Of a stretch of 64,000 nt of DNA, positions 48,578 through 63,500 are shown piece after piece. The stretch covers positions 1,235,491 to 1,299,490 of the forward strand of contig CM057157.1 of the NCBI GenBank assembly GCA_029962745.1, given 5' to 3'. The DNA comes from Echinometra lucunter (lineage: Eukaryota > Echinodermata > Echinoidea > Camarodonta > Echinometridae). A program made the position numbers and the translations under genes. The notes below the pieces were generated by a model that had not been told where the DNA came from, ran no database searches, and saw only the letters and a list, made by a program, of their open reading frames with translations. Every line of letters begins with the position of its first letter. Position 1 is the first letter of the stretch.

Positions 48578-51500
48578 CTGTTGGGAGGAAAATGAGAAGA
48601 AAGCAGGAAGATAAACAAAATAAAGAATAATTGTTATTCACCTATGAGCTTGAAAAAAAAAACCCAACCTGTAACTGGGAGCATGGCACATGCTGGGAGT
48701 ATCTGGGTTCAAAACCAAGTGGATGTGCTAATGCCCTTTAAAAATGCACTAATCCTCATACTAAGTCCCTTGGAGAGGACTTTTAGCCTTCAGTCCTCTG
48801 GCTGTGTATTTACAAGCATACATGCTTTTTCTCAGCAGTCAGGTATGATCGATTCCTAGACATACTACAAGGAAACTTATGTTCACTAATTTCCGTGGTC
48901 GGGGCTACATACATCAAATAAAACCTTGCACTGGTTCCACTATACAGGGTGGCCCAGAAAGAACGGAACACCTGTGATCCTTAATTTCAGCAAGATGAAT
49001 AACATAATGTGATAATTGTTCATTTGGTTTGAAAGAGAATTTCTTTTCCTTGAAAATGACACTAAAAACATTAATTTTGGCTTATGTGTTCAGAAGTTTG
49101 GTGAGGCAATGTCATTTTCAAAATTTACTACTTTAGCGACCGAATTCCTGTTACTTGAAAGAAAATCATTCACCCGACGGCATTCAATAGAAATGGCTCC
49201 TTGCCTGAATAAACGCAGTTGATTTTCCTTTCACTGAAAACGAGGAGATTATTTAGGCAGTGAGCCGCTTCTATGGAATGCCGTCGGGTGGAAGGTTTTA
49301 CCTTCATCTCACATGATCTCAGTCGCAAAAGTAACAAATTTTGAAAATAACATTGCTGGGATTTGTGGTGTCATATTTGAACAAGCATTAAATTCTATAA
49401 TGATACTCATCTTACCAGATGTTAAGGCAATACCCAGGCTGTTGCTTCGTGCGCTTGGTGTCGGAAAATGCTTTGCTCAAAATGGCCAGATCTGCATCAT
49501 CTGGAGAGCGAATAAAAAAGCAAGAAGATTTTTATAGACTTCACAGAGAATGGAGTATAATCATGCATTTTAAGACAAAGCAAAGCCCTTGGGCCAATCA
49601 ATCGTGAATGGTGTGGTCTTTGCCAGGAGGGTTAGAACTGAAGCAAGCACCAAATAAACACACAAAAAAGTACCGGTAACTCCCCCCTTAGGCAGCTTGT
49701 CAAAAGTCCATGCACCGTTCTATAGCGTTCTTACTGCATCCGGGTTTTCCCTTCGGCTTTCCCGCTCAACGTTCCCTTCTCTTCAAAGGAACGGCCGCCA
49801 TCAAAGGCCCATTGATGCCACCGTTCTTTTGTTCGTCTTTCCTGCAAGTCTTAATTTCTGTCGAAAGACCGAAGAATCTATTCTAAATAGCTCCCTCTAC
49901 GACCAAAAAATGCGTGCCTTCATATTGACTGTCAGATCGGAGAGTTCGGGTCTCTGTTCTGAACTGTGGTTCGCATCTATCTTGTCTGTAATGGAAGTTC
50001 TGGTGCATTCATAAAAGCCACGGTAGCTTAATAAAACATCACGCACGTTTCATAAATCGTTATTGATCTTTCGAATTTGCTGCAATAACCATGAAAACCT
50101 CTTTTTTGCAATTGGAAGAGAGTCAATTCATGATATTTTAGGTGGGAAAATAAGATTCCACACATTTTCGTTTCGTAGGCCCAAGCCATTCGCAGGATTC
50201 AAGTCAATTTGTAATATTCATTATTACTCGCATCTGAAACAAGTGTCGGGAGCCCCCCTCCCCCCTTTCCGAAATAAAAAAAAAAACAGAAGGAAATAGA
50301 ATCAAAATAAATATGACCGGAACAGCTTGACACTATTACGCGTAGATTGATGAAAGATTTATTAGAAAATGTTTTTGATAGTTTCTTCAATTTTTGGACG
50401 GGCAACCATTTCTCCGGGATAACATATTGTCTCTTAACTTTTTTATCTCCTTGTTTTAAAGAAGCGGGACCAAGAGCGAAAGTGAAAAGAAAAAGAAAAC
50501 TAAGAAGTCATAGGGGAAAAATCAAGGGGAAACAGAGAGAAATAAGAAAATAATATTGGGATGGAAGAAGGGGAAGGGTGAACAAAAATATGCAGAAAAA
50601 CAGTTGAAATAGAGAAAAAAAACAGAAAATTTGAGAGGGGAAGAAATTTAGGATCGACAATCAACGGGAGAGGGAGGACAAAATAATATGGAAATGGATA
50701 AAGACTGAAAATAAGGGGAAAGGAGGAGAGAGAGCTGGTGGACGATGGGGGGGGGGGGGGGATAAAGGGGGAAGGGAAATTAGAGTGAAAGGGGAACAGA
50801 TGGGAAGAGATGCAGTGGCCATGCTGAAACGGTTCTTTATTCTTTGTTCATTCAGGTAACAAGAAGAGAATGAAGAAAAATGAAGCCTATAAAAGCTCGG
50901 AGTTGAATTGGCCGAAACTTTAATCTGATTGCGAACCCCTTCTAGCAATATTTCATGAAAATAAACAGAGCAAAATAAGTGAATAAAAAGGAAGGAAAAT
51001 GGGTAAAAAGAAATTGAGAGAAAACAATAGAAATAACTACTAAGATTTAAGAAAAAAATAGAAAGAGAAAGGGAAAATCGTGTACCGAAAAAATATAGTT
51101 ATCGAATTGCTAACGTAGGAACCTAAAACACTTATACACATCAGTAATTATAAGGATAGGAAAGATAACAAAAGAAACATGATTATTGAGGTAGAAGCGG
51201 GCCTATTTGCGGCGACGGAAAAAATGGATTAAAGATTCAAAGATAAAGGAAGAAGAATTAATGCAAGGAAACATGACAAGGGGAAGGGATAAAGAAATGA
51301 GGAGGTGAAAATATTAATAAGAAAGACAGGTGACAAAAATGGAGAGGGGTAATTGCAAAAAGGAAACCCTCTTTTCTGCAGATCGCTTCCCTAGCTCTGC
51401 CATTGCCCATGAGTTCTTGTACCTATATGATACCGTTCCGCCCGATTGGCATGGCTGTGGGGAACCAACCCGTCGATTTCATTTCACACGAAACAGAAGA

Positions 51501-54500
51501 CCATGCCGTAGCCACCAGTAGGCGGTGCTTTTTACAGATAGCGTTTCGCCAATTGAAAAGGTGTTCTCCAGTTGAGCGATTCCATGTCCCTCGACATCAT
51601 TATGCGATTGTCTTAAAAACGACTGTCATCGATTCATATTCTTGTTGTTTGACCAAATGCGTGCGCATCCCGATTTCTGCCTCTGCATCGAAATCAATAT
51701 TCACAAGAGAGCAGAGTTGTGTTTTCGCAGAGGCCGTGATCAGGTGGGGGGGGGGGGATTTCTTTTCTCCAAAATTCATGACTTGCGTCTTCGGAATGAG
51801 AGTAAGCAGGCGCGTGGACTGGACATTTACAAAATTGTGGTCGTCCATTTCGAAAATTGCATGCCATGAATTAATTAGCATCCTCAAATTTCCGGTACCC
51901 TTCGATCACTTGGGGATTCAGGGGGAGGGGGGAGCCGCCCTTTATGAGAGGCACGTTTGTAATGTAAAACGTCGCCCCCCCCCCCCTTGAAAGCAAAACC
52001 TCCCCTCCCTGTCATGGATATCCGCCCCTGACCTCTAGACATTATGCTGTGTAGACCCAATTCTTAGTTGGATTTACATTTACATAGGTCCCGCCCCCTC
52101 CCCCCCTATTGGCGGAGCAAAAAAAAAGGGAAACAAAGAGGGAAAGGAAAAGAATTGAAAAGAGAGGAGAAAAAAGAAGGGGAAACATAGGAGGAAGGCG
52201 ATTGAATAAGATGAGGGGAAGACTTGGAAAATAACTTAAATGATCATTACGCCCGACTGGGAAAACCAATTCAAAGAAATAAACAAAAATCATTTTTGAA
52301 CGGCCGATCGGGGAAATATGGGTCAAAAATATTCACCCCCCCCCCCCCATTGGCGGAGGCTGGATCCACCCCTGATTTAGATTTACATTTTATTCACCTT
52401 ATCGATCCCCTCTCGGGGTATGAGAGTACAACATATAAACATCATAATTATAGTAGACTAAAGTATAAGTTCATATAAGTTATACTTTAGTTTGATACTT
52501 GATTTAACGTATAAACGTCATGTTCGGAATTGAAGATAAATACAAATTGTGGTAACGATCTGAAAATCAAGTTCGATCAGAATCAAATAAAATTTACCAA
52601 CGAAGTGTTTGTTTGTATAAATGAAAAATATTTGCCAAATAGCCCTGTGGAAGAAAATCGTAATAGTGCTGAGAAATGAGCGATAGAAGCACGGAATTCC
52701 ATCAAATGTTCGGTAATTTTCGAGGCAATATTATAATACACTGTTCCACGTAGGCTTTTCTGTTTTAGTGATCATCAGAATCATCGATATTGAGCGGCGA
52801 TTTCATTATTCTACAAAGATAAGTGTATAATAATGTACTAGATCTAGATTTATGATGAATATTTCGTATCGAAATCGTCAAGTAATCATATTTGAAATTG
52901 CGCCTGATACTTTGTGCTGTACATGGTCTATGACCTCCTGGGGCGGATCCAGCTTTCGCCAATGGGGGGGGGGGGCCGAAAATATTTTCATCAAAATTTT
53001 TCTCGATTAGCCGCGATAATCTGATTTTTTGTTGGTTTTTCAGGGGGTAGTCCTAACTAAAGACTGAAGTTTTAAATATAAGTAAGTTTTTATTGTTATA
53101 AACAAGATAAGGTGTCTCATGTGGTCTTAACCCGTTCCGGACTGAGCCCGCATATATGCGGGCTGAGTTTTCTCCACTCGTGGACTGAGCCCGCATATAT
53201 GCGGGCTGAGAAAATCGGAGAGACAAGCCCACTTTCATACCTTCTACCTAACTCATTACTTCATGGATGAACATGAATCCTTGATAATTCGATTGATCAA
53301 AGATTTTACGAAGTGGTTTGCTTTGTTTTAATGTGAAAAATTAACGATTTGGGGTAGAAAACACAGTTTATAAAACACATTTCCAATCGAACTCGAGTCG
53401 AAGAGTGCGCATAGCAACGTTTATGATCTCCGCCGAGAACCGACCAATCAGAATAGGCACGCTCTTTCTAATTTCCATATGAATTACGCTACCCTCGATC
53501 TCACGCTCGCTCTTTCGTATTTGCATATTCTATGCAAATTAGATCGATCGACCACCTCGCGTGCCGGGCTTTATTATGGCTTTATTTCTGTACCTCACTG
53601 ATATGCGAACGCTGACTCTCCATTGCCACCATACATTTTAGTTTACATAATTTATATTGAATTTTTAGATTCAGAATATTTTCATCGAGGTTTGGGGTAT
53701 TGTTTTTGTGTTATAATTATCTATAATTTGACTTTGCTGACGACTTGAGTTTGAACTGACGACAGAGCAAATTTCAGGAAGTAGAATTTGAACTTTGAAC
53801 TTTTGGTATTGAAACAAAAAGAGTACAAGAAGAAAAAGGGGGGGTTGTGAAGAATGAAAAGCGATACATAGAGGGATAGGCATGGGGGGGGGCGGAGAAA
53901 GAGAGTGGATATGAAAGAAAAACAAAGAGGAAACAAAAAGAGTAAAGAAGAAAAAAGTTGGGTTGAAAGGAATGAAAAGCGATACATAGAGGGGGGTGAA
54001 AAGAATGAAAAGCGATACATAGAGGGATGGCCATGGGGAGTGAGAGTGGATGTGAAAGAAAAAAGAAAGTTGGGGGTGGCCAGTATGAAAATTTTTAGAC
54101 AAGCAAAAAAAAAAAAAAAAAAAAAAAAATGGGGAACGATTTTCTCCAAATTATCTGGCGGTGGGAGGTTCCGCCGACCCTACTCCCTCATATCAAAATA
54201 CACTTTGTGCCGCACTTTCACTTTGTCCAGTAACAGACCCTGATTGAAAGTTTAGTCTTGAGACAATCCTAGCAAATTTACTATTTCCCGAATAAATCTT
54301 GCAACCTTGGGTTTTTCCACTGTTTTCATGAGAATCCACATCCCCTTTTTACGTTTTCTTTCCAGAGAGAGAGAGAGAGAAGGGGGGGATAGGAAAAAAG
54401 AAAAGCAAAGAAAAAATAAAAGAGAACAGAACAGAACAGAACACAAAAAAGGAGGAAAAACAAGAAGAAAAAGAAAAAGTAAAGAGAAGATGAAAGAGAA

Positions 54501-57500
54501 AAATAAGGAGAAAAAATGGGGAAAGACAAGAAAGAAGAGAAAAAAGGACAAAGAAAAGTGAAGAGAGAGAGAGAGAGAGATAGGAAATATCCCTTTCCTC
54601 GACTGTAAAGTTTTAATTTGTATTCAAATGACAGCGATTTGGAGGTAGAAAAGCGTTTCATGAACTAATTATTTCCAATGTAGAACTCGACTCGAAGAGT
54701 GATCCATGCTCTCATACCAAGAACTGACCAGTTGGAGTAGGCTTGTGCACAATTACACACGGGCTAAATTTTATTTAGGAGGCGTGGAGGGCTTTTGCTG
54801 ATTATCATGTGCCGTGCCCCCCCCCCCCCAAAAAAAAAGCACAACAAAAACAATGACTTGTAAAAAAATCGAAATAACAAACCAAAACAAACAGAGCCTG
54901 CCTGAGTATTAGTGCTTGACAAACGTGTCGGGGAGGGGATGCACACCTCAAGCCCCCCCCCCCCCCTCCCCCCGTCGACTCGTACGTTTATGGGTTTTGC
55001 ACACATTTTTAAATTTTCATAGTTTATTAGCATATTTTATGCAAATTGGATCAATTGCCACTTTATAGCAGGGGCAACGCTACAGGGAGGCGAGCGACCA
55101 CCCCTTTGGGTTTTTCCCCCAAGGCAGTGAAGAAAAGGAAATAAGGGGGAGGAAATGAAGAAAAATGGAAGAAAAGCGGAAGAAAAGGGAAAAATGAGAA
55201 GGAAGAGTGTAAAAGATTTTTTTTTAAAAGTCATGGTCGTATTTCCCTAATTTATGCTTGTGATTTAATGGAAAAAAATAATGCATGATCTCATCTTGCC
55301 CCTCAAAACAGCCTGACGCCGCCACTCGAAGCTCCGTCACTGCATGGAGCACCAGCGCAAACTCTTCTCTTACATTCGAGTTGATTTTCAAATAAGTGCT
55401 TTCCATTTTCGTTTCTTTCCACCGAGTATTAGTGTTTATGGTTTGGAGCGAAGCTGACAGAACTATGAGCAAGAAAATGTACCATTAGGCCTACATACAA
55501 ACATGACAACGTGCATGAATGGTCTTTGGGGGTGACATCCCTTGCAAATCGGAAAATGATTGGAGAGAAACAAGAAAAATTGTTGAAATAAGAAAGAGAT
55601 TTTTTTAGAAAGGGAGGGAAAAGAAAAAGGACCAAAATATTCCGAACTCTTCGACAAGAACAGCAATAACGATGATGATAATGATGATGATGATGATAAT
55701 GATTATAACAATGATAATAATAACTATAATAATAAAGCAATCATAATAATATTCAGCAGCAGCAGCAGCAACATCATAATTATTATTATCAATATCATTG
55801 ACATTATCATTTTATTCAGCAAATCAAAGATACACATACAATTACTATGGAACAAACTGACATTCTTGACAAACAAACAATAAATGAAAATGATTCCCCG
55901 GGTGCACTGACAAGTTGCCTGGAGCGGGGCAAGCAAAATTAATCATCGAGGCTCGGGGGGGGGGGGGGGGGGGGGGTTCAAATCAGTGTGTTGTTTCCAA
56001 GTTCTTGCAAGGTCATGGATACACTATTTTGCTAGAAATAAAAGGCAAAATCTATAAATAAAAGCCTCTACAGACGGAGTAATCCGACTTTTGTTCTCGC
56101 TTTTGTAAACATTCGAGGTAACAATCCAGACAGCACTCAACTCACGCACCTTCTCAACTTTTTTACAATGAGCAGGATGTGAAGTTTTAGAGGTTGGCGA
56201 AGCTTACGAGGGATTGTCTGCCCCCTAAATCAATAATCTTGAATACACTCTCCGATCCACTCTTTCAAAGCAAACTATTATGAATAGTGTGCACGTAAAT
56301 AGGCCTTGGCTTTCTGGAAAGCCATCAAGCAAGGGCATGTAATCTAACTATAAAGAAGTGTAGCTTTTACTGGGTATGCAATGGCTGATTCAAGCTTTTC
56401 AAGCAGACTATAGGCCTAAGTCCCACGAGATGCCTACTTGGTATAATTATATATAAGAAAAGAGAATTGTAAATGATCACCATTGTTTTGAGATTAATTT
56501 TAGCTACCACTTATATATATATACAGATATATATAATATGTGTATTTATATATCACCCGTAGTTGAAAATATGTAAACATAAAATGAGGTTTCATTTAGA
56601 ATAAAAATCTGAAGTAGAGCTCAAAGAAATGATCCTCCCAACAATAATGAATTATAATACAAGCTGTATACCAGCGGAACCAGATGGCAGGTCGGGTGCT
56701 GGGTCCCAAATGATTTTTTTTCGAACTGACCCAATAATAAACATGTGCCAAATGTGCCCCAAATAATTTTTCGTCCAAAAGGTAGACACAACGTTTAGAG
56801 CTGATGACCCTTTGCCGGGGAGGGGGGGGGGGGGCAATATTTCTTCTCAGTAGACATTGAATGAAAATTTGTTTGTTTATTTATTTTCTTCTGCATTCGT
56901 AATAAGTACAAAGTTGTAAAATAGACATATAACATAGATAATACAAGACATACAGACATTATTTTTCATTGTCAGTATCATGCGTCCATCCTCCGCCTAA
57001 TTCTCAATAAAATCTCGGAGTAAGGTAATGACTAGCGTGTAAGGTAAGAAATAGCGTGTTTTCTCAAACTTCATTTCGCTTTCTTTCTTTTACTTCTTAC
57101 ACGTTCATAAGTTTTATATGGATTTCAATATGTTTCCTTATTTTTCATTATCAGTATCATGCATGTATGTATCATCCGCCTAATTCTGAATAAAATCCGG
57201 GAGTAAGGTTATGAAAAAAGCGTGTTTTCTCAAACTTTATTCACCATTTGCAAGTCACCACACAATATAAGTGATGACCTGAGCGCAGCTTGGGTTCTAA
57301 AATTTCAAAAGCATGAAAGCATTTCCTGTCTTTTCATCGGAGATGAGAACAAAAGAAACCGTTCGGATAATCCCTATCATTAAAGATTTCGTGCAATAAA
57401 GGCATTTTATCGGGGGGGGGGGGGGAGGGGGAGGCACTTCCACTGGAAGGTGGACACCATGCCCAAAAGCACGTAAAAGGGTTGTTTTTCACAGTCGTTC

Positions 57501-60500
57501 GATGTACGCGCGTAAAGAGAAAAGGGTGTATCAAAACGCCAATAACAAGAAAAAAGGCCACTGTCTATTTCACCCCTAAAATGAAAACTAAATATTTGAT
57601 GCATTGGGTATAGAAAAACACGAAAAAAATACTTGTTATGGGTATTCTGAGATCGATTGATGATTACAGGTTTATTATATTATTTGAAACCCCATGTACA
57701 AGCATCATGGTTTCCACCTTTCAATGACATTGGCCCCACTTACTGGATACCAATATTCCATAAAAATTGTGCGGATACTGCAGTGGCTTTACAAGGCGGA
57801 CCTTACTTACGGGAAATACAAATGTTATAAGAGTTGTTTCTAATTGACTGGCGATTTGTAGAGCTATATTTAAAAAAAAACGAATATAGAGACAAGTAGA
57901 AAAAAGGCACCTTTTTCCTCCTGTTGACATAACCCCCTGCAGATTTAGGTTGGATAGATATGAGATTTTAAAAAAATATGTACTTGTTTGCGGTGGTCTC
58001 AGTTCGAAGTATACTATTTTTATTTATGGTCCATTTTGAAATACACACCTTGTAATGAGCATGATGACAGTGGTCCCCGAGATATCACTGTGATGGCCAT
58101 ATATAACTCAGCAAGCGGGTCTACGAAACGAGCATCGATTTAATTCCCAGGTAGCCTGAACTTGTAAGAGTATAACACCCTCTTTGTATTGATATATTTT
58201 TCAAAATTTATATTTTTCTTCTATATTCTCTTGTAATAGTTTTGATGAATTACCGAATAATGCATGATGATGATGACGATGATAACAACAACAATGACAA
58301 TAATCATAATAAAAATATTAATAATGATGCTGGAGATTGATCTAGGGCTACAATTGATTATCATTCTTTTGTCGGGGATTCTTTGGCAAAAATAAGTATA
58401 ATTATTTTTTTTTTTAATCCCTATGGCCGCCACGATAATTTAGATAAGCGAAAGACCTACATGCAAAACCACCGTGATAAATGGTACTCATCTGTTCTTG
58501 CTGTTATTGGAGAATGGTTTTGAAAAACACAGATGAGTGTAACATAATTGTAGGGCAAAGATCTTTCTCAAGTTATCCGCCAGCGTATAACCTTATTACA
58601 GCGGAATTGTTTATTGAACCATTTTCTGTGGCGTTCAGATTTTAGAATTCAAGAAGCGAGAAGCTGATTTACGGTTCTTATTCTCTAAATTATTTTTTCT
58701 TCGAAACAATGGGATATAGACACTCACAGACTTTAATCCCCCATATCGGCTGTCGTGATTATGTCGTAATTTCAATAGATGAACCTACTTCAAAAGACCG
58801 TTGGCTTGCCCGATGGGGAATCTTTTGTAGTAGTATAGTGTATGCAGTAACTAACGTCCCGACTTCTTTTGTGCTTTTTAAAAGATTTTTCACCATCATC
58901 GAGTGGCGATTAGCGTGTAAAATCGCATAAATTATCTCACATAACGGATCTAATGTTCATGAATACCAGCATCACCATAATCATTACCACTATCTTTCAA
59001 ATATTTGTAAATATAAAATTGATACTGGAGAACGATTGGAAATCGATAGTGAATGAATGATGATGGTGATGATGATGATGATAATCATAACTTTGAAGTG
59101 ATATTAACGGAAATGATATTTCGAATAATAATATCAGTGATAATGTTGATGATTAAATATTAACAAATGAAGATGATTGGTATATTATGCGGCAATGAAC
59201 CATCAGACGCGTTTTTCCTTTATCATGTTTGTTATAAAAGGGTTTTCATAATCATGATCCTGAAATACATAGAGTATATTTAGATTAAAAAGAGAGAGAA
59301 TGGATGGCCATCTAATTTTGGAAAAGATTTTTCAGGTTGTCAAGTCCGATGCAGTGTAAAAAATTATTGCATATCGAGATCGATGCTATTTTCATATCAA
59401 CGACATCATCCCCCAGAGTCTATCAAGTTATGAGTTTGTGTGCATTTTTAGCAAGCCCGCCCCCTCCCTCTATTGGCGGAGCAAAAAAGGGGGAAAGAAA
59501 GACAAAAAAAAAAAAAGAAAAGGAAAATGAGAGGAGAGAAAAAACATAGGAGGAAAACTGTTGAATTAGTCATAATTTGCACTATTGTTCGGCTAAACCG
59601 CTTTACTAATAAATATAGGTTTCTTTTTTCGACTCGCCGTATGGCCGCCGTAGAGCAAATGTGACCGAGGTATTACCATTTCATGTACGTTTATTGATAT
59701 TTTTTTTTGCATATTTAAATATGCAAGCTATAGAATGCAGCTATATATACGATTAAGAGGTGAAGTACAAAGTTGGAAGGGAAACTATAGGCCAAAGAGG
59801 CTTTCGTATTACTAACTTTACGTCGGTAAATCATGTTTACCTTAGACACTGGGAATCTAATTTGCAATATTTGACACACACACATTGCAGATTAATTCCG
59901 ATATTTGATAGAAAGAATAAATCAACGGCAATATACACGTATTGTACAATTCAAACGTGAAGGTTAAAAAAAAATAGGTGAAGAAAACATTTAGAAAAAT
60001 TCACAGGAAGAAATGAAGTTGGATGAAAAAAAGGAACCATCAGAATTAAGTTGACAAAATTGAATATTGTAAGTAGAACAGGAAAATTGAAAGAAATGAT
60101 TAAGCCCCCCCCCCCCCAGCGGACTGGTTTGAGGGGGATCACCATGCATAAAATCATGGTACTTGTGGAGGCCTCGGCCCCAGACCCCTTTGGTTCTGTG
60201 GCTCCTGGATGGTAATCAAGAACACTAGGTCACAGAACACTCTAGATCACAGGGGAAATTTATAGAAGAGCATAAAGACTGATCCCAGGTAAAAAGATAG
60301 TATAGATTTTCCTGTCCAATATCATGTCGGAGTCATTTAAATGTGTTAATTTGCATTTTAATTCACGTGATACTTTTCATCGGTCATTCAAAGTTCAGAA
60401 TGGGATTAATAGAAGACGCTATAATTCCTTTATAAATACTCAACTCGATTCATGGTCAAGACTACCTAACTTTGATAATATCAATATTTATTTTTAAGTG

Positions 60501-63500
60501 CTTTTGATTTCGTTCGAAGGTAAAGATGTTTGTAATGGTCTTACAAAGTAACGAAAGTACTTTTTGTTCTGAATTTCGGGCAATGAAATTTAAAAATTGT
60601 GCACTTAAGCTATAATTACCGATACGACAGCTTGAGCATCCAATTTATTTCTTAAAGTTGAATTTAATGATATCTTATTCATTTGTCTTGCACGGCATAT
60701 GTATTATGTGTGAATATATAAGTTTCTAGAATTTAAATCTTAAAACAAATGCAGTGGCGTACCTAGGATTTTCCACGGGGGGGGCAAAATCGCCAAAAAA
60801 GTCCTCAACAGGATATAAAGGACATTTCACAGCAAAAACAAATTGACAAGTAAAATTAAAAAAAAGGTCTTCAATTTCTCGCCAGGGGGGGGGGGGGGGC
60901 AGGGATAGGTTCCTTGCATGGGTTGTGGCTCGTCAGCGGGGGGGGGGGGGGGGGGGGGGTAGTCTGCCCCCCGTAGGTATACGCTTGTGAACATTCGTAT
61001 AGTAAGAGTAAAATTGATGTGCACTTTGGCTAAATTAAACATAGGCCTATGTTCAGCTCAAATTTGGATTTCAACAATGCCCTTAGTTTTCAGCCTTTTT
61101 TCCACAAAAAACGTTTGCATTTTATGTATTATTATTATTTTTTTTTCACAGTAGCGTTTCAATGTATTGATTTAAATGCCATCATATTTGGACCCAGGTA
61201 TGATTTATATTGCATCTTTTGCGAGGGTTTTTGCATTCGTTTACAAAGATGTTAAGGACAATTCCATATTTTTCCTTTTCACCCGACAATGCTGACTGTG
61301 TGGGCTCAGTGTGATGAAAAAAAAAGAATCTTACCCGCGCCTGAACACTTACTTTCAGAAATTCAATATCTTAACGGTATGTTCTTCAAAATAAAACAAC
61401 ATGCTCGTGCTAAAGGGCTAAATCTTAATTGTTCTATTAAAGAAATGAAATCTAAATCTAATTGAACCTTGTCATATACTGAAACCCGAAACGAAAAATT
61501 ATCAAAAAAAATTGTGAAAGCGTAACTTTGGAAAATATATATACAAAGACACAACGATATTCAGATCAGTGACAAGAGATCGGGCTTTTAATAGTTTGCA
61601 TAAAACTCCGATATCGTGGACATAGAGGGCGCTCATGCAGAAACATCTTATCGGAGAGCCAACCGGGGGTGTCAAAAGAAAAGATAAAAGTGCACGCTTC
61701 CGTTTTCGCTGCAAAAGGGCACGATGCCGTCTTGAATGGCAAGAGCACTGACCCGTAGGAGAGAAAAATGGACAATGGAACGTTGAGCGGGTTCGCCGTG
61801 GAATATAAAGGTAAAGACGCACGCACACCTTTGACAAGCCGCCTTATCCAAATTGGCGTAACTTCTTAACAAAAAAGTTGTGAGCAAAATAACGTAGCAA
61901 GAGTGTTCTTACATTCACTGACTAACCTCCTCATAAAAATGAGTTCATCTGAGTCATGCATGAGTGGGCAAACATTAAAGGCAACAATGTCACTTTTCAA
62001 AAGTCACAAGGGTCATTTTTATCCTATATTAACAGTACATCTTAGCATTTCTCGCGTGATTTTTAAAGTACGCTCCCTCAACCATGACACGATGACAATC
62101 TTATGTTCACACATTTGATGATACATTTTGGTAAAAAAATCTGGGGTTATTTTTTTCTTTCAATAAGCTGAGTGGATTATGCAATTTCAAATTCAGGAGG
62201 GTTGAATTTTTTAAAATAATGTGCTCACCCAACCATAATACATGACAACTTCTTCATTGAAGATAATACAAAACATCAATTTGTCAAAAGAATGGGAGAA
62301 AGGAGATAAAGAGAGAGAGAGAAGGGGGGGGGGAGGAGAAAAGAAAGAAAGAGATTAATTACTGACCTAGTGTACGATCCGACAGATTCAGGTGTTGAAG
62401 GTTAGAGTTGTTGATCAGAGCACTGACAATTCCATCTTGGAATTCTCTTTCACATTCTACAGAGACATATGAAATGATTAACATGTCAAAAATATGACAA
62501 GATTCCAATTTAAAAAGACAAACAAACAAACGAATTCAAGACACAAATATTTTATGTGTCTGGGTTAAAGTTATGATGGTTTGTTCTTATTCCGAATTTC
62601 ATGTACTACCTATACAAGGCATATTAGCTGCAAAATATAAAGCCATACTTTGAAACTACCTCGAATCCCAAAGTGAAGCGGGCAACATTTCCCATATTGC
62701 CCTCTTCCAGGTTTACCCCGAAGACCACTGTACTAAATTTGAGGGCAACATTCTGCTATATTCCACCCTTTTTTGTAGTGCAAACGCGCAGTATTTTGTA
62801 TGCGATCGAGGTTTAAATAATGGATACGCATGGTAACAATTTATGTCACAATTGCTTAGCCAGGATTAGGTGCCTGACTTTAAGCTGAAATTATAGGAAC
62901 CAACAGGCAAACAGAGGTGTTTGTCATTGATTGCTATAAAATGATAGGTACGAATTATACATTATAAATAGCTCTAGGTAATAATAATGATAGTGACTGG
63001 CTCTACTTTCAGGGAACATAAAAAATGTTGCCTTTAAAAGAACCATATTGCCCTCGCCTTCAACTCAGGACCATATGATTCTTTTGCAGGCAACATGTTT
63101 GATGCTCCCCTCAAGGCCAGTCAATATAATATAAATATATGAGGACAAAGCATGACTCCCACTAAATAATATCATGTATGAGCTTTTTAATGTTTAATGG
63201 TCATACTAGGACTTAATATTTATTATTCCATGTTATCAAGCTCTAATACAGAGATCCTAAATCATCTCTGCCACCGGCGTAAATCCACTTTGAGGAGTGG
63301 GGGGATGATCGACTTTTTTGCTGATTTTTTTTCTGTCGAACTCACACTTGAGTATAAACACATGCCCTCACCCACTTGCACAGACCCGCCCTTACATACA
63401 TCTTAATTTCATCTTGCGAGCGAGCCAAAAATAACCCTTTTTCTGGTTTTCAATCACATTTTCGAATGAAAATTTGAAAATATGACCAACGAGCCAAAAA

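Larger units (their letters stand above)
49501..62366. other. Giant intron of gene B, 12.9 kb
   Basis: It holds GA-rich tracts (50,460-51,350, 53,810-54,090, 54,360-54,580, 55,130-55,215), poly-G or poly-C runs (51,744, 51,974, 52,337, 52,963, 54,955, 55,956, 56,823, 57,412, 60,106, 60,885 and 60,940), an ATG/ATA microsatellite (55,665-55,740) and the separate repeats listed here. The frame of 195 residues at 51,403-51,990 has no recognisable domains. No further gene B exon was found, and none is expected from gene A. Confidence 0.6.

Noticed and set aside
51403..51990. 195-residue plus-strand frame in the gene B intron
   Set aside because: No recognisable motif, no LRR pattern, competing frames on the other strand over the same bases, and an end inside a poly-C run.
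53671..54149. Phe/Leu/Ser-rich minus-strand frames resembling membrane proteins
   Set aside because: They come from GA-rich DNA read as TTC/TCT codons; similar frames occur over every GA-rich tract.
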